Shown here piece by piece: positions 1-7,973 of a stretch of 64,000 nucleotides of DNA. Every line of letters begins with the position of its first letter. The first letter of the stretch is position 1. The notes beneath the pieces are model-generated. The model was not told the origin of the DNA and searched no databases. It worked only from the letters and a program-made list of their open reading frames with translations. The DNA is from Gynuella sunshinyii YC6258 (GTDB lineage: Bacteria > Pseudomonadota > Gammaproteobacteria > Pseudomonadales > Natronospirillaceae), in assembly GCF_000940805.1 (NCBI RefSeq), contig NZ_CP007142.1, positions 4,130,593 through 4,194,592 of the forward strand, in the 5' to 3' direction. The position numbers and the translations under genes are program-made.

Positions 1-395
1 AAACAAAACCGCTTTCCTTTAGCACCGCCCGCAAGCAACAGAGCTCCCATACTTGCAGCCTGACCAATGCACATCGTACTGACATCTGGCCGAATGAACT
101 GCATCGTGTCATAAATCGACATCCCCGCAGTCACCGAGCCTCCTGGAGAATTTATGTACAGATGTATATCTTTATCAGGATTCTCTGACTCCAGAAACAA
201 CAACTGTGCCACCAGCACGTTTGCCATATACTCTTCTACGGGGCCAACTAGAAATATCACCCTTTCTTTCAACAGTCGGGAGTATATATCCCACCTTGAC
301 TCACCTCTGGCGGTTGTCTCAACAACTTGTGGGATAATGGTGTTTTGTACATAGTTTCCGTATGCGTATTCTTGTCCTTCAAATGACTTGGTCAT
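1..395 (-). CDS. clpP: ATP-dependent Clp protease proteolytic subunit, 3' part missing
   Basis: Serine peptidase subunit that forms the tetradecameric proteolytic chamber of ClpXP and ClpAP in the cytoplasm. The 131 visible residues contain the conserved [11 protein letters not shown] segment and the [11 protein letters not shown] segment whose Ser is the catalytic nucleophile. The catalytic His and Asp lie beyond the window edge. The start is the ATG at 395, with AAGGGG about 7 nt upstream. It lies downstream of tig in the same orientation, as in most proteobacteria, but a strong hairpin terminator ends only about 25 nt before this start. It therefore needs its own promoter or read-through. 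Confidence 0.96.
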   Translation of the reverse strand, partial: MTKSFEGQEYAYGNYVQNTIIPQVVETTARGESRWDIYSRLLKERVIFLVGPVEEYMANVLVAQLLFLESENPDKDIHLYINSPGGSVTAGMSIYDTMQFIRPDVSTMCIGQAASMGALLLAGGAKGKRFC

Positions 396-420
396 TTTCT
401 GCCCCTTTTTCGCAGCACCA

Positions 421-457
421 TAAAACAAAAACAGTTGATACCACAGGTATCAACTGT
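421..457 (-). terminator. Rho-independent terminator between tig and clpP
   Basis: A perfect 12-bp inverted repeat (431-442 and 446-457) with a 3-nt loop. On the minus strand it is followed at once by a T-rich run (TTTTTGTTTTA, about 421-431). It follows tig and sits directly before the clpP ribosome-binding site, so it could act as the tig terminator or as an attenuator for clpP. Confidence 0.85.
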
Positions 458-507
458 CAGTGTAGCTCATTTACAATAGACTGTAATTAGGGCGCTGGAT
501 ATTACTT

Positions 508-1809
508 TCAAGCACCCTGCTTAACAGAATCTTCATAAGTGACCGATACCTCTGTCACCTTTGCTTCTGAAACAATTTTTTCGATTACTGCGTCTTCTAT
601 CACAACAGCCTCAACCTGAGACAACTGCTCTTTGTTATTATAATAATAATCAATTACAGACTGCGGATCCTGGTACACAGATGCCAACTCTTCAATATAG
701 GCACGAACCGCCTCTGACTCTGCCCTGATCTCAAATTTCTTGATAATCTCATTCATAATCAGACCAGTCTTAACGCGACGCTCCGCCTGATCTTTAAATA
801 GCTCATCCGGCAAGGCATTAGGATCAAACTCCTGCCCGCCACCAAACTGCTGAACAGCTTGATACTTTAATCGCTGAATTTCGTCTTTAGTCAGAGCAGC
901 AGGAACAGGAATATCATGTTTTTCCAACAACTGAGTAACCACAGAATCCTTCAGTTTACGACCCAGAGCCTGCTTACTTTCACGTTCCATATTCTTTTGG
1001 ATGTCAGCTTTGAACTCATCCAGATTTGTCGCTTTGCTATTAAAGGACTCAATAAACTCCTGATTAATTTCCGGGAGTTTAGGCTCCTGAACAACATGAA
1101 GTTTAATATCAAACTCAGCATCCTTTCCTTTAAGATTTTCGGCCTGATACTCATCCGGAAACCTGACCGTAATTGTCTTTTCCTCACCGACAGCCATACC
1201 CTCAACACCTTCTTCAAAGCCTGGTATCATTCTGCCAGACCCTAAAACCAGCTCTTGGGCTTCAGCCTTCCCACCTTCAAACTCTTCACCGTCTACACGC
1301 CCAACAAAGTCAATTTTGACTTTATCATCTTTTTGGCATGCCCGATCAACATCAACATACTCTGCTTTCTGTTTTTGCAAACTCTGCAGCATATTGTCGA
1401 CATCAGCCTCCAGCACCTCAGCGGACGCTTTTTCCACTTCTAGTGAAGACAAGTCGGCCAGTTCAATTTGAGGATAAACCTCAAATGTCGCAGTAAATTC
1501 GAAGTCTTCACCTTTCTCATTCTTAACCGGCTCTACTGTAGGCATCCCAGCCGGAGTGATTTTTTCCTGACTAATAGCCTCAATCCATGAGTTGCGCATC
1601 ACTTCTCCTACAACTTCCTGGCGAATTCCTGCACCATAACGCTGACGCACAACACTGACAGGCACTTTGCCAGGACGGAAACCATCAATTTTCACGCGAC
1701 GAGCTGTGTCTTTTAAGCGCTTTTCTACTTCGGAATCTATTTTCTCGGCGGGCAGACCAATAGTCATGCGACGCTCAAGACTGGAAGTGGTTTCAACGGA
1801 GATTTGCAT
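508..1809 (-). CDS. tig: Trigger factor, ribosome-associated chaperone/prolyl isomerase
   Basis: Binds ribosomal protein L23 at the exit tunnel and shields nascent chains. The 433 residues match the family length (about 430). The N-terminal ribosome-binding region carries a GFRPGKVP loop near residues 43-50, corresponding to the conserved L23-docking signature. A FKBP-type isomerase domain follows at about 150-240 (DFVGRVDGEEFEGG), then the helical C-terminal chaperone arms. The start ATG has GAGGGCAGGT just upstream. It lies between the tRNA cluster and clpP, a usual arrangement. Confidence 0.97.
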   Translation of the reverse strand: MQISVETTSSLERRMTIGLPAEKIDSEVEKRLKDTARRVKIDGFRPGKVPVSVVRQRYGAGIRQEVVGEVMRNSWIEAISQEKITPAGMPTVEPVKNEKGEDFEFTATFEVYPQIELADLSSLEVEKASAEVLEADVDNMLQSLQKQKAEYVDVDRACQKDDKVKIDFVGRVDGEEFEGGKAEAQELVLGSGRMIPGFEEGVEGMAVGEEKTITVRFPDEYQAENLKGKDAEFDIKLHVVQEPKLPEINQEFIESFNSKATNLDEFKADIQKNMERESKQALGRKLKDSVVTQLLEKHDIPVPAALTKDEIQRLKYQAVQQFGGGQEFDPNALPDELFKDQAERRVKTGLIMNEIIKKFEIRAESEAVRAYIEELASVYQDPQSVIDYYYNNKEQLSQVEAVVIEDAVIEKIVSEAKVTEVSVTYEDSVKQGA

Positions 1810-1861
1810 ACCTGCCCTCGATAATTAACTTTTGCAATCATAGTAAAAATTTAGGGGCGCA

Positions 1862-1890
1862 ACTCTATATAGGGTTACCCCAGCAATCAA
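1862..1890 (-). promoter_or_regulatory. Possible sigma-70 promoter for tig
   Basis: Minus-strand TTGATT (1890-1885), a 17-bp spacer and TAGAGT (1867-1862), followed by GC-rich TGCGCCCC. The -10 box matches only 4 of 6 consensus bases, so this is tentative. tig could also be read from the tRNA operon promoter. Confidence 0.35.
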
Positions 1891-1958
1891 GCATTCCTGC
1901 TGACCAAAATCGTATTTTTTGACCGGGTTATATCGAAATATGAAGAGACAACAGGAAT

Positions 1959-2043
1959 TGGTGCGGATGGAGAGACTCGAACTCTCACGCCTCTCGGCAC
2001 TGGAACCTAAATCCAGCGTGTATACCAATTTCACCACATCCGC
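1959..2043 (-). tRNA. tRNA-Leu (anticodon UAG)
   Basis: 85-nt class II tRNA with long variable arm, acceptor GCGGATG pairing with CATCCGC, anticodon loop TTTAGGT (TAG) and an encoded 3' CCA. It is the last tRNA of the Pro-Arg-His-Leu cluster. Confidence 0.95.
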
Positions 2044-2086
2044 TAAATATGAAGTTCGGCCGAATATCAGGCCTGAATAAATAAAA

Positions 2087-2163
2087 TGGGGTGGACGATG
2101 GGGATCGAACCCACGACCACCGGAATCACAATCCGGGGCTCTACCAACTGAGCTACGCCCACC
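2087..2163 (-). tRNA. tRNA-His (anticodon GUG)
   Basis: 77 nt including the extra G at position -1 typical of tRNA-His, anticodon loop TTGTGAT (GTG), T-loop GGTTCGATCC, and encoded CCA. Confidence 0.95.
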
Positions 2164-2183
2164 ATATTATTTCCCACTCTGCT

Positions 2184-2260
2184 TGGCGCACCCGGCAGGG
2201 CTCGAACCTGCAACCTACGGCTTAGAAGGCCGTTGCTCTATCCAGTTGAGCTACGGGCGC
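2184..2260 (-). tRNA. tRNA-Arg (anticodon UCU)
   Basis: 77 nt, acceptor GCGCCCG/CGGGTGC, anticodon loop CTTCTAA (TCT), T-loop GGTTCGAGCC, encoded CCA. Confidence 0.95.
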
Positions 2261-2319
2261 AACGCTCATATGCCTGTCAGGGCTTATTTGTATTTCTCAT
2301 ACAGAGTCAGAAATGAAAT

Positions 2320-2396
<77 letters not shown>

Positions 2397-2437
2397 ACTT
2401 TTCGAAAGTTTTGGAAGTCACTCTCGAAGTGGGGCGC

Positions 2438-2466
2438 ATAATACGGACTGATATTTTCGCCGTCAA
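2438..2466 (-). promoter_or_regulatory. Sigma-70 promoter of the tRNA operon, stringent-type
   Basis: Minus strand TTGACG (2466-2461), exactly 17 bp, TATTAT (2443-2438), then the discriminator GCGCCCC (2437-2431). A strong core with a GC-rich discriminator is the hallmark of stable-RNA promoters that respond to ppGpp. Transcription should start near 2431 and read through Pro, Arg, His and Leu tRNAs. Confidence 0.8.
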
Positions 2467-2604
2467 TGATTTTTTTAAATTTTTGTATAAAAAACAACGT
2501 CATAGCCAACTTTAGCTATTTGGCATAGGGGTTCTTTCAGCTTGGCAGTGCAGCCAAGGCATGCAAAAATGCCGGACTTCAAAGCTTCCACTGAAGGAAT
2601 CCGA

Positions 2605-3468
2605 ATGCCAGCTAAGATTATCGATGGCAAAGCAATTGCCCAGCAGGTGCGCCAGGATGTGGCCCAAGCCGTTTCTGATATGAAAAAGAAAGGCTATCGG
2701 GCACCAGGATTGGCCGTCATCCTGGTTGGTAGTGACCCTGCTTCACGAGTATATGTCGGCAGCAAACGCAAAGCCTGCGAAGAAGTGGGGTTCAAGTCCA
2801 TTGCTTATGACCTGCCCGTCGAAACCAGTCATAAAGAACTGGAAAGATTGATCGCACAACTCAACGAAGATGAGACAATCGACGGAATTTTGTTGCAACT
2901 ACCACTACCGGACCATATCGATAGTAGTAGTCTGCTGGAACAGATTGTTCCGGACAAAGACGTCGATGGCTTCCATCCGTTTAATTTTGGTCGCCTTGGC
3001 TTACGCGCACCGCAGCTCGAAAGCTGCACACCTAAGGGGATAATGACCCTATTGAATAGCACCGGAGTGTCATACCATGGCATGGAAGCCGTCGTCGTGG
3101 GTGCCAGCAACCATGTTGGCAGGCCCATGGCCCTGGAGCTACTGCTCGCAGGATGTACAGTGACGGTTACACACAAATTCACCAGGGATTTGGAAGCACA
3201 CGTCCGACGTGCCGAAATACTCGTCGTTGCGGTGGGCCGAGCGGGAATGATCCCCGGAGACTGGGTCAAGGAAGGAGCAGTTGTTATTGATGTTGGTATT
3301 ACCAGACTGGAAGATGGTTCATTAACTGGCGATATAGAGTTCGATAAAGCTAAAGAAAAGGCAGCTTGGATCACCCCTGTACCAGGTGGTGTTGGACCAA
3401 TGACGGTAGCCACCTTGATGCAAAATACCTTAATAGCAGCCAGAAGACTGCATTTGAAAATCGATTAA
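2605..3468 (+). CDS. folD: Methylenetetrahydrofolate dehydrogenase / methenyltetrahydrofolate cyclohydrolase
   Basis: Bifunctional cytosolic enzyme of one-carbon metabolism that oxidises 5,10-methylene-THF with NADP and hydrolyses the methenyl product to 10-formyl-THF. It has 287 residues, as in E. coli (288). Visible motifs are [13 protein letters not shown] (catalytic Lys), [10 protein letters not shown], and [13 protein letters not shown], plus the Rossmann segment [13 protein letters not shown]. The frame is open upstream to 2542, but ATG 2605 has AAGGA about 7 nt before it and starts the conserved N-terminus. It is divergent from the tRNA operon and followed by ppiB after 18 nt. Confidence 0.96.
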   Translation: MPAKIIDGKAIAQQVRQDVAQAVSDMKKKGYRAPGLAVILVGSDPASRVYVGSKRKACEEVGFKSIAYDLPVETSHKELERLIAQLNEDETIDGILLQLPLPDHIDSSSLLEQIVPDKDVDGFHPFNFGRLGLRAPQLESCTPKGIMTLLNSTGVSYHGMEAVVVGASNHVGRPMALELLLAGCTVTVTHKFTRDLEAHVRRAEILVVAVGRAGMIPGDWVKEGAVVIDVGITRLEDGSLTGDIEFDKAKEKAAWITPVPGGVGPMTVATLMQNTLIAARRLHLKID

Positions 3469-3486
3469 AACCTATAGGACACACAA

Positions 3487-3978
3487 ATGGTGACGTTAAA
3501 AACCAATTTTGGTGAAATAAAGTTGGAACTGTTCGAAGAACAGGCTCCCAAAACATGTGCAAACTTTCTGAAATATATTGATGATGGTTTTTATAACGGG
3601 ACGATTTTTCATCGCGTAATTAATAACTTCATGATTCAGGGTGGCGGCATGGAACCGGGTATGCAGCAAAAAACCACTAATGCCCCCATCGAGAATGAAG
3701 CCGATAATGGGTTGAAGAATGAAGTGGGAACTATTGCCATGGCCAGAACCATGGATCCACATTCAGCAACAGCGCAGTTCTTTATTAATGTTGCTAACAA
3801 TGACTTCCTCAACCACAGCGGCAAGAATATGCAAGGCTGGGGCTACGCTGTGTTTGGAAAAGTTGTAGAGGGAATGGATATTGTCAACCAGATCAAAAGC
3901 GTCAAGACAACCAGCAAAATGGGTCATCAGGACGTTCCAATCGATGATGTCATTATAGAATCCTGCACCAGAGACTGA
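3487..3978 (+). CDS. ppiB: Peptidyl-prolyl cis-trans isomerase B (cyclophilin)
   Basis: Cytoplasmic cyclophilin, 163 residues, matching E. coli PpiB (164), without a signal peptide. The active-site signatures [14 protein letters not shown] (catalytic Arg) and [10 protein letters not shown] are intact. AGGACAC lies 8 nt before the ATG. It sits between folD and lpxH with very short gaps, so the three genes probably form one transcript. Confidence 0.96.
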   Translation: MVTLKTNFGEIKLELFEEQAPKTCANFLKYIDDGFYNGTIFHRVINNFMIQGGGMEPGMQQKTTNAPIENEADNGLKNEVGTIAMARTMDPHSATAQFFINVANNDFLNHSGKNMQGWGYAVFGKVVEGMDIVNQIKSVKTTSKMGHQDVPIDDVIIESCTRD

Positions 3979-3979
3979 G

Positions 3980-4744
3980 ATGGCTGTAATTTTCGTCTCA
4001 GATATGCATCTGACAGACAATAAGCCTGACATTGCTCAGGCTTTTTTTGGCTTTATGGACAAGTATCAGCAAGATATTTCTTCCATTTATCTTATGGGCG
4101 ATCTGTTTGAGTTCTGGATAGGCGATCAATTCAACTCACCTATCGTCACTCAGTTTAAAGAACGTCTGGCCAAACTGAGTCAGCACGGCAGTATTTTTAT
4201 TCAGCACGGCAACAGAGATTTCCTCATTGGAAAGATTTTCTGTCAACAAACCGGGGCGCAACTGTTGCCTGACCCCTGGAGAGTTACCTTGCACAATACT
4301 CACACCCTGTTGAGCCATGGCGATATATTTTGCACTGATGATATTGCCTATCAACGATTACGAAGCATTCTTCGCTCAAAGATCGTTTTATTTCTGACGA
4401 ATACACTCCCCTATCCCATCCGCTATTTTGTAGCCCAACGAATCCGTTCTGGCAGTCGTCAACGGCAACAAAAGGAATACGAACAAACCCAAATGCGCTC
4501 CGACATCAACACTCAGGCAGTTGAAAATACATTATATCGGTACGATGCCAAGTTGGTTATCCATGGCCATACTCACAAACCAGGACTACATGATCATAGT
4601 AACCGCTGTCACCGCATGGTCTTAGGTGACTGGTCACCCGAGGGAGGCATATTTGCACGCATGCAACAAAACCACCTCCTTCAACTTGTCCGATATAACC
4701 ACCCCAACCAGACCGAGGAAGTCATCGCCGAACTGTTATTGTAG
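3980..4744 (+). CDS. lpxH: UDP-2,3-diacylglucosamine diphosphatase
   Basis: Peripheral inner-membrane metallophosphoesterase of lipid A synthesis, which cleaves UDP-2,3-diacylglucosamine to lipid X and UMP. Its 254 residues are slightly longer than E. coli (240). Metal-binding motifs are in order: SDMHL (residues 7-11), GDLFEFWIGD, HGNRDF, and HGHTHKP near 193. It starts one base after the ppiB stop, suggesting translational coupling. Its last 9 bases overlap the end of the converging miaE gene. Confidence 0.95.
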   Translation: MAVIFVSDMHLTDNKPDIAQAFFGFMDKYQQDISSIYLMGDLFEFWIGDQFNSPIVTQFKERLAKLSQHGSIFIQHGNRDFLIGKIFCQQTGAQLLPDPWRVTLHNTHTLLSHGDIFCTDDIAYQRLRSILRSKIVLFLTNTLPYPIRYFVAQRIRSGSRQRQQKEYEQTQMRSDINTQAVENTLYRYDAKLVIHGHTHKPGLHDHSNRCHRMVLGDWSPEGGIFARMQQNHLLQLVRYNHPNQTEEVIAELLL

Positions 4745-5353
4745 AACCCCTGAATGAAAACGAAACTCAGTGTCATCGGATTCAATTAATAGGTTCTCAA
4801 TTTCCCTAAAATACTGAACGCGATCAACCAGTGATTCATCGGTATACAGGTCGGCGAGCTTTAGATAATCACGAAAATGACGCGCTTCTGACTTCAATAA
4901 TGAACGGTAGAATGCTGCCAACTCATCATCAAGCACGGGTAATAAGGCTGCAAAGCGCTCACAGCTTCTGGCTTCTACAAATGCTCCGATTATCAACTTG
5001 TCGATCAACATCCCTGGATCCTGTTTGCGTATATGCTGGTGCAGTCCACCAGCGTATCTGGCTGCGGAAAGGTGACCGTACTCGATATTGCGCTGCTTCA
5101 TGATTTTGAGCACCTGGTCAAAATGCACCAACTCTTCTCTAGCCAATTTACTCATTTTGGTCAACAGCTCGGGCTTATCGACATAGCGGTACATCATGCT
5201 CATTGCAGTTGAAGCTGCTTTTTTCTCGCACTGGGCATGGTCTATCAGTAGAATGGGCAGGTTTTCCATGGCAGACTTAATCCAGGCTTCTGGAGTCCGA
5301 CATCCCAAAAATTGATAAATCGCCTCAAGGTCAGCCTGCACTGCTTCCGTCAT
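4736..5353 (-). CDS. miaE: tRNA 2-methylthio-N6-isopentenyladenosine-37 hydroxylase
   Basis: Non-haem diiron monooxygenase that hydroxylates the isopentenyl group of ms2i6A-37 in tRNA. The helical-bundle ligands are visible as CEKKAASTAM, REELVHFDQV, EARSCERFA and SEARHFRDY (E..H pairs). About 205 residues, in the usual range. The frame has a GTG at 5365, but ATG 5353 has an AGGGGTGG ribosome site about 8 nt upstream and is preferred. It converges on lpxH with a 9-base overlap and is divergent from trmA. Confidence 0.92.
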   Translation of the reverse strand: MTEAVQADLEAIYQFLGCRTPEAWIKSAMENLPILLIDHAQCEKKAASTAMSMMYRYVDKPELLTKMSKLAREELVHFDQVLKIMKQRNIEYGHLSAARYAGGLHQHIRKQDPGMLIDKLIIGAFVEARSCERFAALLPVLDDELAAFYRSLLKSEARHFRDYLKLADLYTDESLVDRVQYFREIENLLIESDDTEFRFHSGVLQ

Positions 5354-5542
5354 ATTTTTTACCACCCCTAAATTTGAAAGTCGCGAATTCTACCGCAGCC
5401 CCCTACCCCATATCAGCAAAATTTCCTGCCGACTTAAAAATTATCAACCACTCTTCAAGATAACGGTATAAATAATTAGAACTTCAAATTGGATGCAAGA
5501 TCATTATGATTGCGGACCCAATTTCTGTACCAGTTGATAATT

Positions 5543-6631
5543 ATGTCTGTCGGCCAAGTATATCCTGAGCTCTACCAACAACAGCTAGAGCACAAAACCA
5601 ACGAGATCATCGGGCAAATTCACGCTCGTGGATTGGTGTTTCCATCACCGAAGATTTTTGAATCAAAACCTTCACACTATCGCATGAGAGCTGAGTTCAG
5701 GGTCTGGCATGAACAGAACGACAGCTTTTACATCATGTTTGATCCGAATACCAAGGAAAAGGTCCGAATAGACCAGTTTCCAGTTGGTAGTCTTCGTATT
5801 AACGAACTGATGACTTCTCTGCGCCAATACTTTCTGGCCAATAAACAGTTGCGACACAAACTTTATCAAGTGGAGTTCCTGACAACGAGCACAAATGAAG
5901 CGCTTGTCACAATGATTTACCATAAAGTGCTGGACGAAGACTGGATCGAACACGCCCGTCCTCTTGCCACTCAATTGAATATCAAACTTATTGGCCGCTC
6001 ACGCAAGCAGAAAATATTGCTCTCAGATAACTGGGTTGAGGAGAGTTTTCACGTTGCCGGGCGCGACTATCATTATCGTCAGGTGGAAAATACATTCACC
6101 CAACCCAATGCGGGTGTCTGTGTCGAGATGCTAAACTGGGCGTACACCCAGGCAAACGAATGCACCGGTGATCTGCTGGAACTATACTGCGGCAATGGCA
6201 ATTTTACACTACCACTGGCTGCCAGATTTCCAAAAGTTCTGGCCACCGAAATTTCGAAAAACTCAATAAAAACTGCTAACGAAAACGCTCTTCAGAACAA
6301 CATCAATAACGTCTCATTTTTTAAGGCCAGCAGTGAAGAATTCAGTTCTGCATGGTTAAAAAAAGAAGCACGACTTCATCAAAAAATGAATCTGAATGAT
6401 TATAAACTGGAGACACTTTTTGTTGATCCACCACGTGCCGGATTGGATCCCTATACTCTGGAACTGGCAAGAAACTTTAAACACATAATATACATTTCGT
6501 GCAATCCACAAACGCTTATAGACAACATTGCAAATTTGTCCGACACCTTTGTGGTCAGCACTTTTGCGCTATTCGACCAATTTCCATACACCCATCATAT
6601 GGAATGCGGCGTTTTGTTAACACGCAGATAA
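5543..6631 (+). CDS. trmA: tRNA (uracil-54-C5)-methyltransferase
   Basis: Makes ribothymidine at position 54 of tRNA using S-adenosylmethionine. About 362 residues against 366 in E. coli, without the TRAM and Fe-S regions of RlmD-type relatives. Visible are SHYRMRAEFRVWH near the N-terminus, QPNAGV, the SAM motif ELYCGNGNF, DPPRAGLD, the catalytic Cys in ISCNPQTL, and the C-terminal FDQFPYTHHMECGVLL. The frame also opens at TTG 5510. ATG 5543 matches the family N-terminus better, though its Shine-Dalgarno is weak. Confidence 0.94.
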   Translation: MSVGQVYPELYQQQLEHKTNEIIGQIHARGLVFPSPKIFESKPSHYRMRAEFRVWHEQNDSFYIMFDPNTKEKVRIDQFPVGSLRINELMTSLRQYFLANKQLRHKLYQVEFLTTSTNEALVTMIYHKVLDEDWIEHARPLATQLNIKLIGRSRKQKILLSDNWVEESFHVAGRDYHYRQVENTFTQPNAGVCVEMLNWAYTQANECTGDLLELYCGNGNFTLPLAARFPKVLATEISKNSIKTANENALQNNINNVSFFKASSEEFSSAWLKKEARLHQKMNLNDYKLETLFVDPPRAGLDPYTLELARNFKHIIYISCNPQTLIDNIANLSDTFVVSTFALFDQFPYTHHMECGVLLTRR

Positions 6632-6638
6632 AGTCCAA

Positions 6639-7409
6639 TCACTTATTGTCTTTCTTAAGAACAAAACCACTGTGGAAGTGAAATGGAATACCCTCATCAG
6701 TCTGGCCAGAAAGGTTTAATTCATATAACTGGTTGACTTTTAACTCGGGGTATTCCAGCCCCCAATGAGTCTGACGAGTCTCTGCTGCCTTAACCAGTTG
6801 ACGATGAGTATCTACCATTTCATATAACTCGAGCCGATATTGGTTCACGCCCTCGAGGCTTTGCCATTTAATATCGAGCATATGTGTTTTTCTATTATGT
6901 GACAGGTGAAACCCAATGAATGAAAGAGCCTGTGAAACATTTGCCGAAGGTGAGTTGGCCAACTGAGTATGATCACTACCAAAAGTAGTAATCACTACTT
7001 CTTCATTCCATAAATTTATCCTGCCAACCATAAATGTAAGAAGTGCTGTCATAGGAATAACGAAAAACCAACTTCGATCCGGTTTTAAAAATGTGATGAT
7101 ACTTCGCCAGGAATACCTTTTTTTTGTGCGCAAGTCAGTTGGCCTGAGATACTCGGCCAAAGCCAGTGTATGAGCCTGCTGATATACCAAGCGTTTGAGA
7201 CTTTCCCGATCAGACTGTTGATTAAGAGAGCTCAGATGTTGTTCTACAATAGCCCTGGCCTGTTGCATGCTATGAGCTTTTGTTCTGCACTCAGAACAAT
7301 TCTCCAGATGCTGACGCTGGTTTTCCAGGCTGGCCTGTGTTGGGTCCTGAGCGTATTCATGTAAATCATTTTCTGTTAAGTGCCGATGCTTTGCTTCACC
7401 TGCGGTCAT
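6639..7409 (-). CDS. Anti-sigma-factor-like membrane protein, orphan
   Basis: The first 50 residues carry an H-x3-C-x2-C zinc-binding signature (HLENCSEC), as in ZAS-type anti-sigma factors. A basic stretch and one transmembrane helix follow at about 117-135 (WFFVIPMTALLTFMVG). The roughly 120-residue C-terminal part, probably periplasmic, looks like a fibronectin-like beta domain (VNQYRLELYEM, NQLYELNLSG). This layout fits a protein that holds a sigma factor at the membrane. No sigma-factor gene is adjacent, so the partner is unknown. ATG 7409 is preferred over GTG 7421 because AGGTGG lies 8 nt before it. It converges on trmA. Confidence 0.6.
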   Translation of the reverse strand: MTAGEAKHRHLTENDLHEYAQDPTQASLENQRQHLENCSECRTKAHSMQQARAIVEQHLSSLNQQSDRESLKRLVYQQAHTLALAEYLRPTDLRTKKRYSWRSIITFLKPDRSWFFVIPMTALLTFMVGRINLWNEEVVITTFGSDHTQLANSPSANVSQALSFIGFHLSHNRKTHMLDIKWQSLEGVNQYRLELYEMVDTHRQLVKAAETRQTHWGLEYPELKVNQLYELNLSGQTDEGIPFHFHSGFVLKKDNK

Positions 7410-7440
7410 ATCTAGATCCACCTAGTTTGCTCATATCTAA

Positions 7441-7515
7441 AACTGACCAGCGAAAATATGTCCCGAAAACCGACTGATAGTATTATTATTCCCTGGCCCA
7501 GCCGACTGGTCAGTT
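7441..7515. repeat. 10-bp inverted repeat upstream of the anti-sigma-like gene
   Basis: Arms AACTGACCAG (7441-7450) and CTGGTCAGTT (7506-7515) are perfect reverse complements separated by 55 bp. They begin about 30 bp upstream of the preferred ATG. They could be a pair of operator half-sites; function unknown. Confidence 0.5.
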
Positions 7516-7931
7516 CCTTCAGCGCATAATTCTAAAATAGTACATTTATAGAAGAGCGCTTAACTTTTTGTATAGAACATCAAACTCTTTCTTGTAATAA
7601 GCCCAGTCAGAAAACAAATGTTACTCATAGTGAACAACATACATACCCTCGCACATGGCCAGTAGCTCAAAATATACGTTCGACATGTTCATATTCGTAG
7701 CACATGTTCAAGCTTGTTGCGTATTTAACATCAGACTTATTGACTTCAGATACATTCATCATGGGCGTATTGTAATTTTTATAATAGCAACCATCACAAA
7801 TTTGTCATGCCAGAGAATGCCATCACAAAAAAATAAATTCCAGGCGCGATCAGCGCACCAAGTTGAGGCAGAAAAAGAACTCCAGCTATTTCAGCGGAAC
7901 TACTTGAAAAACAAAGAATGAATGTGGAGGC

Positions 7932-7962
7932 AAGAGCATAGTCGTTACTGATCTATGCTCTT
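7932..7962. terminator. Stem-loop downstream of the first PAP2-type gene
   Basis: AAGAGCATAG (7932-7941) pairs perfectly with CTATGCTCTT (7953-7962) around an 11-nt loop, 12 bases past the stop codon. There is no good T-run, so it may stabilise the mRNA end or be a weak terminator. Confidence 0.45.
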
Positions 7963-7973
7963 AATTGACAGCA

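Larger units (their letters stand above)
7410..7973. other. Intergenic region with an inverted repeat and a stem-loop
   Basis: No convincing gene. Two features are visible. A 10-bp inverted repeat AACTGACCAG/CTGGTCAGTT (7441-7450 and 7506-7515) lies just upstream of the anti-sigma-like gene. A 10-bp stem-loop lies at 7932-7962 beside the end of the phosphatase gene. An 88-codon frame at 7655-7921 has no recognisable protein features. Confidence 0.6.

Noticed and set aside
1825-2037. 70-codon frame on the minus strand
   Set aside because: It overlaps tRNA-Leu and the tig leader and has no recognisable protein.
2829-3413. Long antisense frame of 194 codons inside folD
   Set aside because: folD is unambiguous on the other strand; the frame is a shadow with no domain.
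7655-7921. 88-codon frame in the gap after the anti-sigma-like gene
   Set aside because: No Shine-Dalgarno, no domain and a composition unlike neighbouring genes.
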